NCBI GenBank assembly: GCA_015058045.1
Contig: SVDC01000007.1
Location: 23,543-64,761, forward strand
DNA length: 41,219 nucleotides
DNA from: Cellulosilyticum sp.
GTDB taxonomy: Bacteria; Bacillota; Clostridia; Lachnospirales; Cellulosilyticaceae
Reading direction: 5' to 3'
Both the position numbers and the translations under genes were made by a program. Positions 1 to 7,493 of this stretch are shown piece by piece; position 1 is the first letter of the stretch; every line of letters starts with the position of its first letter. The notes under the pieces were generated by a model. The model worked only from the letters and a program-made list of their open reading frames with translations, was not told where the DNA came from and searched no databases.

Positions 1-20
1 TTATTGTTGTTTTGTGTCAT
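1..20 (-). CDS. 5' end of an unidentified gene, cut by the left edge
   Basis: A minus-strand start is visible at the left edge: AAAGGAG lies 9 nt upstream of an ATG at 20-18, and the frame continues without a stop to base 1, encoding MTQNN and then a residue near the edge. Only six codons are present, so the product cannot be identified. It lies downstream of the yycJ-like gene in the same direction, separated by about 140 nt. What is seen is only the good ribosome binding site and the ATG; that it is a gene is inference. Confidence 0.45.
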
Positions 21-161
21 TTGAAAAGTCTCCTTTGTGTAATCTTTTTAAGAAAATTTTTCTAAGAAGTACTTTTTAAGCCTTTCCAAGATAAATTTTC
101 TTTACCCTAACTATTATTTACAAAGTCCCATGTTTTATTCATTCAAATTTAACAAAAAAAT

Positions 162-959
162 TTATACTTCAAACCACTTAGATACTTCATCCCTTTTTGC
201 TACAAAGACTTCAATATCTTCTCCTACTTTAACTTGCTTTTCTTCTAAAGCTTGTTTTGCTGTAATGTATGCTAAATCTGGTACATTATTATCTTTACTT
301 AAGTGACCAAGTACAACCCATTTAAGACCTGGATGATAAATATCAATTAATGCTTTTGCCGCATCATCATTATTTAAATGACCTACATCACTTAAAATAC
401 GTCTTTTTAATGGAAATGGATAAGTACCAGCTTCTAGCATACGAATATCGTGATTAAACTCTAATAAAATTCCATCCATGCCACGTAAAAAGCTTAAAAT
501 GCGCTCATCTATTGTTCCAATATCTGTTGTTAATGCAATTTTTTTGTTTTCATATTCAAAAATATATCCTACAGGGTCTACAGCGTCATGATAAATCCCA
601 TAAGGCAAAATTCTAAGTCTATCTATTTCTAAATAGGTTTCTTTTTCAATGACACAAATATTTTCTTCTTTAATAGCACCTATCATATTATCACCTAAAA
701 GCTTATCCCAAGCTTTTTGTGTTGCATAGATTGGTATATTATATTTACGACTATAAATTCCAATCCCTTTAATATGATCTGAATGCTCATGGGTAATTAA
801 AATCCCATTAATACTCGCAGGGTCTACATCAATAGACTCTAAGCCAGCTATAACCTTCTTACCACTAATTCCTACATCTATTAAAAATCTTTTTTCATCT
901 GCCTCTATATAAGTACAATTACCACTACTTCCACTGGCAATAGGACATAATCTAAACAT
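162..959 (-). CDS. YycJ/WalJ-like metallo-beta-lactamase-fold hydrolase
   Basis: This is a cytoplasmic metal-dependent hydrolase of the metallo-beta-lactamase superfamily, similar to YycJ/WalJ, which in Bacillus sits in the walRK locus and is linked to cell-wall or DNA metabolism. The N-terminus carries the family signature ASGSSGN. The metal-binding motif HEHSDH is at residues 57-62 of the 265-residue product, followed by a later TTDIG and a GHLSKDN histidine near the C-terminus. The open frame extends to 1013, but GGAGGAAG lies just upstream of the ATG at 959 and a promoter-like -10 box (994-999) lies between the two candidate starts, so 959 is preferred. No walRK genes are visible, so the WalJ association rests on sequence type only. 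The exact substrate is unknown. Confidence 0.88.
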   Translation of the reverse strand: MFRLCPIASGSSGNCTYIEADEKRFLIDVGISGKKVIAGLESIDVDPASINGILITHEHSDHIKGIGIYSRKYNIPIYATQKAWDKLLGDNMIGAIKEENICVIEKETYLEIDRLRILPYGIYHDAVDPVGYIFEYENKKIALTTDIGTIDERILSFLRGMDGILLEFNHDIRMLEAGTYPFPLKRRILSDVGHLNNDDAAKALIDIYHPGLKWVVLGHLSKDNNVPDLAYITAKQALEEKQVKVGEDIEVFVAKRDEVSKWFEV

Positions 960-993
960 ACTTCTTCCTCCGTCATTTAATCTCACTCTTACT

Positions 994-1002
994 ACTATAT
1001 CA
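994..1002 (-). promoter_or_regulatory. Extended -10 promoter for the yycJ-like gene
   Basis: Read on the minus strand this is TGATATAGT, an extended -10 element (TGn plus a near-consensus TATAGT). No good -35 box is seen at the usual distance. It lies about 35 nt upstream of the preferred start at 959 and after the spoVR terminator, where a new transcription unit would be expected to begin. Confidence 0.45.
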
Positions 1003-1038
1003 TATTTTATCATTTCTTAGTAAAATTACATGTATAAA

Positions 1039-1077
1039 AAATACCACTTTATGACTTCTTGTCATAAAGTGGTATTT
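1039..1077 (-). terminator. Rho-independent terminator of the prkA-yhbH-spoVR operon
   Basis: Perfect 17-bp inverted repeat (1039-1055 with 1061-1077) and a 5-nt loop. On the minus strand the stem is followed by a run of T residues. It starts 15 nt past the spoVR stop and separates this operon from the yycJ-like gene. Confidence 0.9.
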
Positions 1078-1091
1078 GCTTTACCTATTTT

Positions 1092-2372
1092 CTATACATT
1101 TTCAATACTAACTTTCTTATTAATAGAACAAATAATACGTCTTGGAATACCCGATAAACTAGTCATTAAAATAACCTTTCCTCCCCAAAGCGTCTGAACA
1201 TATTTTAGCGTTTCAGTTGCATACGCTAAATTTAACTCTCTTCCATCATCTACATGTTCTAAAATTAAAGTATTTTCTGCCTGCACAACTTCCTTAACCT
1301 GTATAATAGGGATACCTCCCATACCCACTTCATTAGCTAATGTATTGCGAATCTGTTTATAGCCTTCACTATCTGCTACCTCTGATATGATATAATATCT
1401 TTCTTCTTCTTGAAACTGGCAGAGATTGCCTTCCAAAGCAATGTCTAAAGTCAAATATTTCCGGATAAAAGAAGCATCTCGTTCTTGCTCTCTAATCGGT
1501 AAAAGCTGCTTAAAATCTCTGTCATGTTGCTCATATAAGTGTTCCCATATCTTAAATCCAAGATAATAAGGGTTTAAATTACCTGGTACTTGACAAACAA
1601 CCCCGTTGTGTACCTTTAGAAATTCAAACATCATTTCTTGCGGCAACTTAAGTTGCTTTAAAATATTATAATGACAGAAAGTTGCCCACCCTTCATTGAT
1701 AATCTTTGTTTCAATCTGTGGATAGAAATATTTACTTTCTTCTTCTACAATTTGCAAAATGTCTTTTTGCCATTCTTCTAACTGTCCAAATCGACTTAAA
1801 AAATCTAGCAAATTAGTGTAAGGATATTCCACCTTTTCTATGGCTCCTACAAATTGTTTGCTAAAAGAATGACACTGAAAACGTATGGAATGGGCTGCAT
1901 CCAAAATTTGCTCTACCGCCTCATATCCAATACTAGGATCATGTATATATCCCCTTATGCGATCCGCATGATTTTTAAATTTTTCAACGGTTAACTTGGC
2001 GTTGGTATATTCTTTAAATAAGCGATTATTCTTAAAAAAATCATTATGACCATAAACATGGGCTATGGTAAGCACTTGTAAAAGCAGAGTATTATCTTTC
2101 ATTAAATAAGCAATACACGGGTCTGAATTAATAACCATCTCATAAGGTAAACCTGTTAAATTATACCTATAAGCTGTCTTTAAACGATCATATGTTTTTC
2201 CATAGCTCCAGTGCGAGTAATGGGAAGGCATGCCTACATAAGCTTCGTAACATAACATATCTTCAAAACTAATAATTTCAAATTCCTGTGTGTAGTAATC
2301 TAGTCCCATTTCTCTTGCAATTTCTTCTATTCGTGTATTATAGCGTTCGAGGTCTTTTACGGTGTAATTCAT
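1092..2372 (-). CDS. spoVR: SpoVR family protein
   Basis: Full-length SpoVR-family protein of 426 residues. In Bacillus subtilis SpoVR affects spore cortex formation; homologues (YcgB in enterobacteria) are encoded with a PrkA-type kinase and a DUF444 protein, as here. The biochemical activity is not established. Recognisable family sequence includes YYTQEFEIISFEDML, the PSHYSHWSYGK region, HVYGHNDFF around residues 105-113, the INEGWATF segment and NPYYLGFKIWEHL. The ATG overlaps the yhbH stop (ATGA), with GGAGGTG 5 nt upstream, so the two are translationally coupled. It is the last gene of the three-gene operon and is followed by a strong terminator. The stem in front of prkA (5485-5542) is the only regulatory feature noted for the operon. 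Confidence 0.95.
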   Translation of the reverse strand: MNYTVKDLERYNTRIEEIAREMGLDYYTQEFEIISFEDMLCYEAYVGMPSHYSHWSYGKTYDRLKTAYRYNLTGLPYEMVINSDPCIAYLMKDNTLLLQVLTIAHVYGHNDFFKNNRLFKEYTNAKLTVEKFKNHADRIRGYIHDPSIGYEAVEQILDAAHSIRFQCHSFSKQFVGAIEKVEYPYTNLLDFLSRFGQLEEWQKDILQIVEEESKYFYPQIETKIINEGWATFCHYNILKQLKLPQEMMFEFLKVHNGVVCQVPGNLNPYYLGFKIWEHLYEQHDRDFKQLLPIREQERDASFIRKYLTLDIALEGNLCQFQEEERYYIISEVADSEGYKQIRNTLANEVGMGGIPIIQVKEVVQAENTLILEHVDDGRELNLAYATETLKYVQTLWGGKVILMTSLSGIPRRIICSINKKVSIENV

Positions 2373-3562
2373 ACCTTCACCTCCTCTTTTTCACCCTTTG
2401 ATTCAATGGCAAGCATCTCCACAAATGCTGGCCATACATCTTCTTTTCTAGAAATCTTAACTGCCGTAAAATTAGGCTGATTCACATCTTCTAAATAGCG
2501 TGTCATAATCGTACTGGTATAACTACTGGTTTTAATTTCACCATAACCAAATAGATTGCTGAGCTCACATAGCTTATTAGCAAGTTCTACTGCACGATCA
2601 TTATCTTCTCCCCAGTTATCTCCATCACTACAGTGGAAAGTATAAATATTCCAATTACTTGGTGGATAGCGTTCTTCTATCATTTCAATGGCTTTTTCAT
2701 AACCACTACTAATGTACGTTCCACCACTTTCTCCCCTATGGAAAAAGTCATTTTCTGAAACTTCTTTTGCTACAGTTGTATGGGCTACAAAAGCAATTTC
2801 AACATTTATATATTTAATACTTAGAAACTGATACAGTAAAAAGTAAAAGCTTCTGGCTAAATATTTCTTCGTCTGCCCCATAGAGCCTGACGTATCCATA
2901 ATACAAATAACCACTGCATTGGAATCTCTTTTGAGCTTTGGCTTTTTATAAAAGTATTTAAGATCATCTTGATGAAAGGGTATCCTACCCATGTCAGCAG
3001 TATCCTGGCCCATTTCCTCTAAACTTCTTGCCATTCTTTTTTCACGTTTAATTTTCTCAATAACTGTATGTTTTTTAGAAAGTCTAAAAAGTGGTCCTTT
3101 ATCACGTACACCGTTACGCTTAGAGCCATATTGCGTTTCAATCTGATTAAATTGTTTATGTTTAAGATAAGGTAAACTAATGTCTTCAAACAAATAATGA
3201 ATGGCCTCTTCTACTGTGATTTCTGTCTCATAAATATCTTCGCCTTCTTCATTACCTGCGCCTTCTTCTCCCTTGCCATTTTCATCATAACTTTTCTTAG
3301 GAATTTTTTTGCCTTTTTCTTCTTCGCCTGTGCCAGATATAACACCTTGTTTATTTCTGCCATATTTAAAGTAATATTCTTTTAATCCTTTAATAGGAAT
3401 TTTAATTTTCTTATTCTTACCCCTGCCCATAATGCTTTCATCCGAAATAATACTTCCAATATTTTCCTTTATACTTTTTTCTACTAGTTCTCTATGCCTT
3501 CTACGATCCTCTACACTACGATCCCTGCTATGGGGTTGGAATTCTTTAAAAATGGTATCCAT
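2369..3562 (-). CDS. yhbH: YhbH/YeaH family (DUF444) protein with VWA-like domain
   Basis: DUF444 protein related to B. subtilis YhbH and E. coli YeaH, a partner of the PrkA/YeaG kinase with an undefined molecular role. The C-terminal half is a von Willebrand A-type fold with the metal site DTSGSMG (residues 223-229 counted from the preferred start); FHCSDGDNWGEDN follows later. The N-terminal third is basic, and the middle is a glycine/glutamate/lysine-rich linker. The frame opens at 3583, 13 nt inside the prkA 3' end, but that ATG has no ribosome binding site. AGGA lies 6 nt before the ATG at 3562, which I prefer; 3568 is also possible. The stop overlaps the spoVR start by 4 nt. Confidence 0.93.
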   Translation of the reverse strand: MDTIFKEFQPHSRDRSVEDRRRHRELVEKSIKENIGSIISDESIMGRGKNKKIKIPIKGLKEYYFKYGRNKQGVISGTGEEEKGKKIPKKSYDENGKGEEGAGNEEGEDIYETEITVEEAIHYLFEDISLPYLKHKQFNQIETQYGSKRNGVRDKGPLFRLSKKHTVIEKIKREKRMARSLEEMGQDTADMGRIPFHQDDLKYFYKKPKLKRDSNAVVICIMDTSGSMGQTKKYLARSFYFLLYQFLSIKYINVEIAFVAHTTVAKEVSENDFFHRGESGGTYISSGYEKAIEMIEERYPPSNWNIYTFHCSDGDNWGEDNDRAVELANKLCELSNLFGYGEIKTSSYTSTIMTRYLEDVNQPNFTAVKISRKEDVWPAFVEMLAIESKGEKEEVKV

Positions 3563-3570
3563 ACGCATTC

Positions 3571-5493
3571 CTAATCTTTCCATAAGTTATTAGCAGCATA
3601 CTTCAAAATTACATTGCAACAATGGTCACAATAACCATTTATTTTCATTTCTTCCACCATAGCATCGTATTTAACATTTTGATCTTTATCTCTTACCTTA
3701 CTTTGTGTAATAATACGAGATAATTCTCTTACAGAGGCCGTTAATTTCTTTTCAATAGCTTCTTTAAGTGGTTCATAACAACTGTAATCCACTTTACCAC
3801 CATTACGTACAATAGAGAACATATAGGCTGTTACATCCTGCCTAAAGCCTTTTGCACCTGCTTGTGTAATACCAAGTTGTTCCTCTATAGAACGCATAAA
3901 TTCCTCATCTGGATTAAGCTCTTCACCTGTATTTGGATCTTTAATCTTTGTTTTATTGGCATAGGCTTCTGCATGGTCTAAGTAATTATTAAACAAATCT
4001 TCTGCTTGCTCTTTATAACCATGAATAAAGGCTTTGGTTACTTCTTTTTCAAGAATCTTATGGTATTCTTTCTTAATGGTTTCCTGTAAGAAACCTAAAT
4101 ATTTCTTTTTCAAGTCATCAGATGTGGTCATTTCTTTAACTTCTCTTAACAGCACATCCATTAATCCAATTGGGTTAATACAGTGACATTCAGATTCTGA
4201 AAGAGCAGTATCAATTGCTTTAAAAATAAAACGTGTAGATACACCAGACATACCTTCACGCTCTGCTTCATCTCTGAGTTCTAATATATCGATACGTTTT
4301 GTCGTGCCTTTTTCAATAATTTCTTCACCATTATAAATCTTAAGTTTGGTTAATGGATCTACCTTGGCAGATGGTGTAAGTCTTGTTAAGATGGCAAACA
4401 TAGCTGCCAATTCTAAGGTATGTGGTGCAATATGAGATTGGAAGTTAGCATGTTTTAACATTTTTTCATAAATCTTAACTTCCTCATTGAGTTCTAGACA
4501 ATATGGTACTTCAATTTTAACAATACGGTCTAAAATAGCCTCATTGGTATGATCTGCTTTAAACTTATTCCATTCAGCCTCGTTAGAGTGGGCCAGAATG
4601 ACACCATCAAAATAAATCATCGCATTTTTACCAGGGGACGGCACATTTTTCTCCTGAGTTGCGGTAATCATCGTATGTAAGTATTCCACATCATTCTTAA
4701 AGACCTCAATAAATTCTACAATTCCTCTATTACCTACATTAAAGGCACCATTTAAAGAAAGGACTCTTGGGTCATCTTCTGGATAAAGGTCCATCTTAGA
4801 AATATCTACTGAACCTATTAAAATTGATGTATCTTGATTATTCGGATCAACTGGTGGCACCACACCAATTCCTTTTCTAGAACGTATAGAGAAATCTGTT
4901 TGAACCACTGGGAAACGTTCATATTCTCCATTAAATTCATGAAGTAAACGATATTTACATACAGGACATAAATCTCCCTCTATCTTAATATCCAACAAAT
5001 CTTCTACTGTTGATCGTAAATGTTTAGGTAAAAGATGTAATGGCTCTTCTCTCATTGGACAACCTTCCAAAGCATAAATAGATGGACTATTTTCTAGAAG
5101 ACGCTTAATGGCATCAATCAGTGAAGACTTACCTGCTCCTACTGGTCCTACTAAGTAAAGAACTTGCCTAGCTTCTTCACCTTTCATGGCAGCTGAACAA
5201 AAATAACGTGCAATTTTCATGATGGTCTTATCAATACCAAAAAAATCTTTTTTAAAGTATTCATAACGTTTTAATACTTCTTTACCATAAATACGTATGA
5301 GTCTAGCATCTTCTTCTGTCTTAATATGTTCTACTCCAGGTTCCATTAATAAATCATAAATACGTTGATGTGCTAATTTGTAAAGGCTAGGATCCTCCTT
5401 TAAAATATCTAGGTATTCTAAAAAAGTGCCTTTGAAGCGATCTTTTCTACGTTCCTTTCGATCTTCTAGAATGAGTTTAGAAAAATCCACCAT
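3571..5493 (-). CDS. prkA: PrkA-type serine protein kinase (AAA+ family)
   Basis: PrkA/YeaG-type protein of about 640 residues. The family combines an N-terminal AAA+ ATPase-like module with a C-terminal kinase-like region and acts in sporulation (Bacillus) or stress and stationary phase (enterobacteria). The Walker A motif GPVGAGKSS is near residue 117, and a DGVILAHSNEAEW stretch and the PrkA C-terminal region are present. A cysteine group (CPVCKYRLL near 180 and CDHCC at the C-terminus) could bind metal; that is inference. The open frame begins at a GTG (5502) that overlaps the ribosome binding site; AAAGGAG lies 8 nt before the ATG at 5493, so the latter is preferred. That ATG lies inside a perfect inverted repeat that may gate translation. 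It is the first gene of prkA-yhbH-spoVR. Confidence 0.95.
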   Translation of the reverse strand: MVDFSKLILEDRKERRKDRFKGTFLEYLDILKEDPSLYKLAHQRIYDLLMEPGVEHIKTEEDARLIRIYGKEVLKRYEYFKKDFFGIDKTIMKIARYFCSAAMKGEEARQVLYLVGPVGAGKSSLIDAIKRLLENSPSIYALEGCPMREEPLHLLPKHLRSTVEDLLDIKIEGDLCPVCKYRLLHEFNGEYERFPVVQTDFSIRSRKGIGVVPPVDPNNQDTSILIGSVDISKMDLYPEDDPRVLSLNGAFNVGNRGIVEFIEVFKNDVEYLHTMITATQEKNVPSPGKNAMIYFDGVILAHSNEAEWNKFKADHTNEAILDRIVKIEVPYCLELNEEVKIYEKMLKHANFQSHIAPHTLELAAMFAILTRLTPSAKVDPLTKLKIYNGEEIIEKGTTKRIDILELRDEAEREGMSGVSTRFIFKAIDTALSESECHCINPIGLMDVLLREVKEMTTSDDLKKKYLGFLQETIKKEYHKILEKEVTKAFIHGYKEQAEDLFNNYLDHAEAYANKTKIKDPNTGEELNPDEEFMRSIEEQLGITQAGAKGFRQDVTAYMFSIVRNGGKVDYSCYEPLKEAIEKKLTASVRELSRIITQSKVRDKDQNVKYDAMVEEMKINGYCDHCCNVILKYAANNLWKD

Positions 5494-5542
5494 ATATTTC
5501 ACTCCTTTTTTCGCTAAGGTCTCTATAAAATATATGGTGGAT
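5485..5542 (-). promoter_or_regulatory. Inverted repeat in the prkA leader that would occlude the start codon
   Basis: Bases 5485-5499 and 5528-5542 form a perfect 15-bp inverted repeat around a 28-nt loop. In the mRNA, the upstream arm is complementary to the segment holding the prkA ATG (5493-5491) and its next two codons. The AAAGGAG ribosome binding site lies in the loop beside the stem. There is no T-run after the stem, so this does not look like a terminator. A translational switch (temperature, RNA-binding protein or small RNA) or a DNA operator are both possible. Confidence 0.6.
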
Positions 5543-5564
5543 CCTATAAATACATGCTTATTTT

Positions 5565-6788
5565 TTATGCTTTATAATAAGTGGTACAATATTCTTTGAT
5601 TTCGTTATAGTCATAATATACTTGTCCTGCTAAATCTTCAATATGTTGTACTTTCTTAAGTGGCACCCGTTTGAAACAAGATGCCATATACTCTTGCGGA
5701 ATATAGAGTTTACCGTCAAGCAAAGCAGCCTTAATACTATATTTCATATAACAAAAAGACTTTTTCATTTCATTTTCTAAAGTAGACTGAATCTTAAGTG
5801 GTAAAGATAACTGTTTAAATGTCTCACATAACTCACTTTCACTAGTTATTCTATAATCTTCTTTTCCGATTTGACTAACTTGTGCCATATCAATATCCAT
5901 ATAAATAATGCCTCTTAGCCTTGGATAACTATGGATGACTTCATTATAAAATAAATTAAGTTTACTTTTTGCTTCATAAAGAGTATAAGCATGATCTACC
6001 TTTGAATAATGTGAAATCGCTAGGCCTGAAATGAGCATTGGTTTCTTTTCTTGAAAAGACTTGTACCAATAATCCAACTGCCTAGTTCCTTCATAAACAT
6101 AAGCTGTCCCATCTTTATATCTAGGAATATAAATATTAATGCCTACCCAATCTACATAACCACTTCCAGGGTAATATAATGCCATATCTGAGACCCTTGT
6201 TTCATCTGTACTCCATACTACTACTATATCCGATAAATATTTATGCAAAATCTCATAGGCCCTCTGATAAGTTTCTTTATATTCACTTACTTTATAATTT
6301 TTTTCTGTTAAAGGATAAAGCTCAATAAAAACAGGTGTATGATAGCTTAATTTTAAATCAAAAATCAGCTGATACAGTGAGGTCAAATCATAATCTGTTC
6401 CCAACATAAGCTTAATATAAGGCGTTTTCTTTTGTGCAATACACTTTAAGATATCTTGTTTAGAAATACCCTCTTGATTCTGATACGTAAAAACCTTAAA
6501 AGTTTGTTCCTGACCCACTAACTTTTCATATGATGATAAATCGCCTTGCAACGTGTTATCTTTTTGAACATAAGCTCCTGTATAGATTCCTTGTTGTGGC
6601 TCATATTTTCCAGAATTCACCTCTTCTAATACATATAATTCAATAGGTAATTCTTTCATGCTAATTTCATCAATAATAACAGCTTCATCTTCTTCAAAAA
6701 ATAACCTCTTACTACAACCTACTATGATGATTGTAGTAAGTAATAAAATACTTACCATAATCCATTTTCTACGGGTTGTGAATTTCAT
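5565..6788 (-). CDS. Lipoprotein resembling GH26 glycoside hydrolases, apparently lacking catalytic glutamates
   Basis: A 407-residue predicted lipoprotein. A basic N-terminus and hydrophobic helix end in the lipobox IVGC (Cys25), so it should be anchored outside the membrane. Residues about 60-330 look like a TIM-barrel of the GH26 mannanase type: a VVVWSTDE strand, YYPGSGYVDWVGINIY, then KKPMLISG and a C-terminal YPRLRGIIYMD. In GH26 enzymes the acid/base and nucleophile glutamates occur after the strand before VVVWS and in the KP-(hydrophobic)-E motif; here these read IELYPLT and KPMLISG, so neither glutamate is evident. The last 70 residues resemble a small beta stalk-type domain. GGAGGTG lies 6 nt upstream of the ATG. 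It lies just upstream of prkA in the same direction. Function unknown; spore or cell-wall surface binding is a guess. Confidence 0.65.
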   Translation of the reverse strand: MKFTTRRKWIMVSILLLTTIIIVGCSKRLFFEEDEAVIIDEISMKELPIELYVLEEVNSGKYEPQQGIYTGAYVQKDNTLQGDLSSYEKLVGQEQTFKVFTYQNQEGISKQDILKCIAQKKTPYIKLMLGTDYDLTSLYQLIFDLKLSYHTPVFIELYPLTEKNYKVSEYKETYQRAYEILHKYLSDIVVVWSTDETRVSDMALYYPGSGYVDWVGINIYIPRYKDGTAYVYEGTRQLDYWYKSFQEKKPMLISGLAISHYSKVDHAYTLYEAKSKLNLFYNEVIHSYPRLRGIIYMDIDMAQVSQIGKEDYRITSESELCETFKQLSLPLKIQSTLENEMKKSFCYMKYSIKAALLDGKLYIPQEYMASCFKRVPLKKVQHIEDLAGQVYYDYNEIKEYCTTYYKA

Positions 6789-6867
6789 CTAACTCACCTC
6801 CCTTAAATTATTGTCAATATTTACCTAGTTTATACACTTGTCCTTATTATTCTCACTCAAAAAGTTC

Positions 6868-7407
6868 CTACTGCCCACTCATAGCTTTCATATAGTTTTC
6901 CAATGCTTTTAAATAATGAAGGTAGATGCCTCGTTCCATAGGGATTGCATACACCCTCTCAAATACCTCATATGGAATAGATTTTCGTCCACCTTTTTGG
7001 GCTTCATCATATAAAGGCTTTAAAACTTCTATAGGCAAAAAATGATACGTGTCATATTTTTTAAAATGTACAATAAAAAAGGCAATGCCACCTTGTGCTT
7101 TAAATTCTTCCATAAAAGCTACTTGATGCGCATGAATATTACCCATGGGTAAAAAATTCTTAGTCGTTTCCTTGGCATCAAAGCAAATTGCCACACCTTG
7201 TACTACACCAATATAGTCTACCGTACTTTTTTGTTCAAAATAAGCTAAGGTAATATTTCTATTTTGTGAATCAATTCGAACAGGCTTAATGGGTGTTGGT
7301 ATTTTTTGTACTAATGCTAATCCCTTTTCTCTATATAATTCATTGGTTCGATTAATTTGTTCTTCTAAATCATCGCCTCTTAGTCCTCTACTATTCCAAT
7401 ACCCCAT
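6868..7407 (-). CDS. recU: Holliday junction resolvase RecU
   Basis: RecU resolves Holliday junctions during recombination repair and chromosome segregation in Firmicutes. The 179-residue product has the family's N-terminal NSRGLRGDDLEEQIN, then the PD-(D/E)XK nuclease core STVDYIGV...CFDAKET (Asp64, Asp77, Lys79) and the NIHAHQ segment. The second acidic catalytic position, Glu in B. subtilis RecU (FEAKET), is Asp here. Start supported by AAGGAG 7 nt upstream of the ATG. In Bacillus recU is usually next to ponA; here it is next to a lipoprotein gene and a divergent TPR-like gene. It is probably cytoplasmic and active, the D-for-E change being conservative. Confidence 0.92.
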   Translation of the reverse strand: MGYWNSRGLRGDDLEEQINRTNELYREKGLALVQKIPTPIKPVRIDSQNRNITLAYFEQKSTVDYIGVVQGVAICFDAKETTKNFLPMGNIHAHQVAFMEEFKAQGGIAFFIVHFKKYDTYHFLPIEVLKPLYDEAQKGGRKSIPYEVFERVYAIPMERGIYLHYLKALENYMKAMSGQ

Positions 7408-7424
7408 ATTTTCTCTCCTTTTTG

Positions 7425-7453
7425 TTGATTTTTTGTAAATTATTGGTTATTAT
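7425..7453 (+). promoter_or_regulatory. Sigma-A-type promoter for the TPR-like gene
   Basis: TTGATT (7425-7430), a 17-nt spacer and TATTAT (7448-7453). The expected start of transcription is near 7460, 21 nt before the AGGAGG at 7481. This placement makes a start near 7494 more likely than one at 7563. Confidence 0.5.
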
Positions 7454-7480
7454 TATATTGTGACTTTTCAATCATTTTAT

Positions 7481-7486
7481 AGGAGG
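7481..7486 (+). promoter_or_regulatory. Consensus ribosome binding site without a normal start codon
   Basis: AGGAGG followed by TGATTGT and then ATC in the reading frame of the TPR-like gene. GTG (7486), ATT (7489) and TTG (7490) are also close, but they are too near the AGGAGG and out of frame with the gene; the TTG frame stops after 28 codons, at 7574-7576. Confidence 0.55.
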
Positions 7487-7493
7487 TGATTGT

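Noticed and set aside
3197..3385. Plus-strand open frame of 62 codons opposite yhbH
   Set aside because: It mirrors the lysine/glutamate-rich linker of yhbH as a Phe-rich antisense frame, with no ribosome binding site; a shadow.
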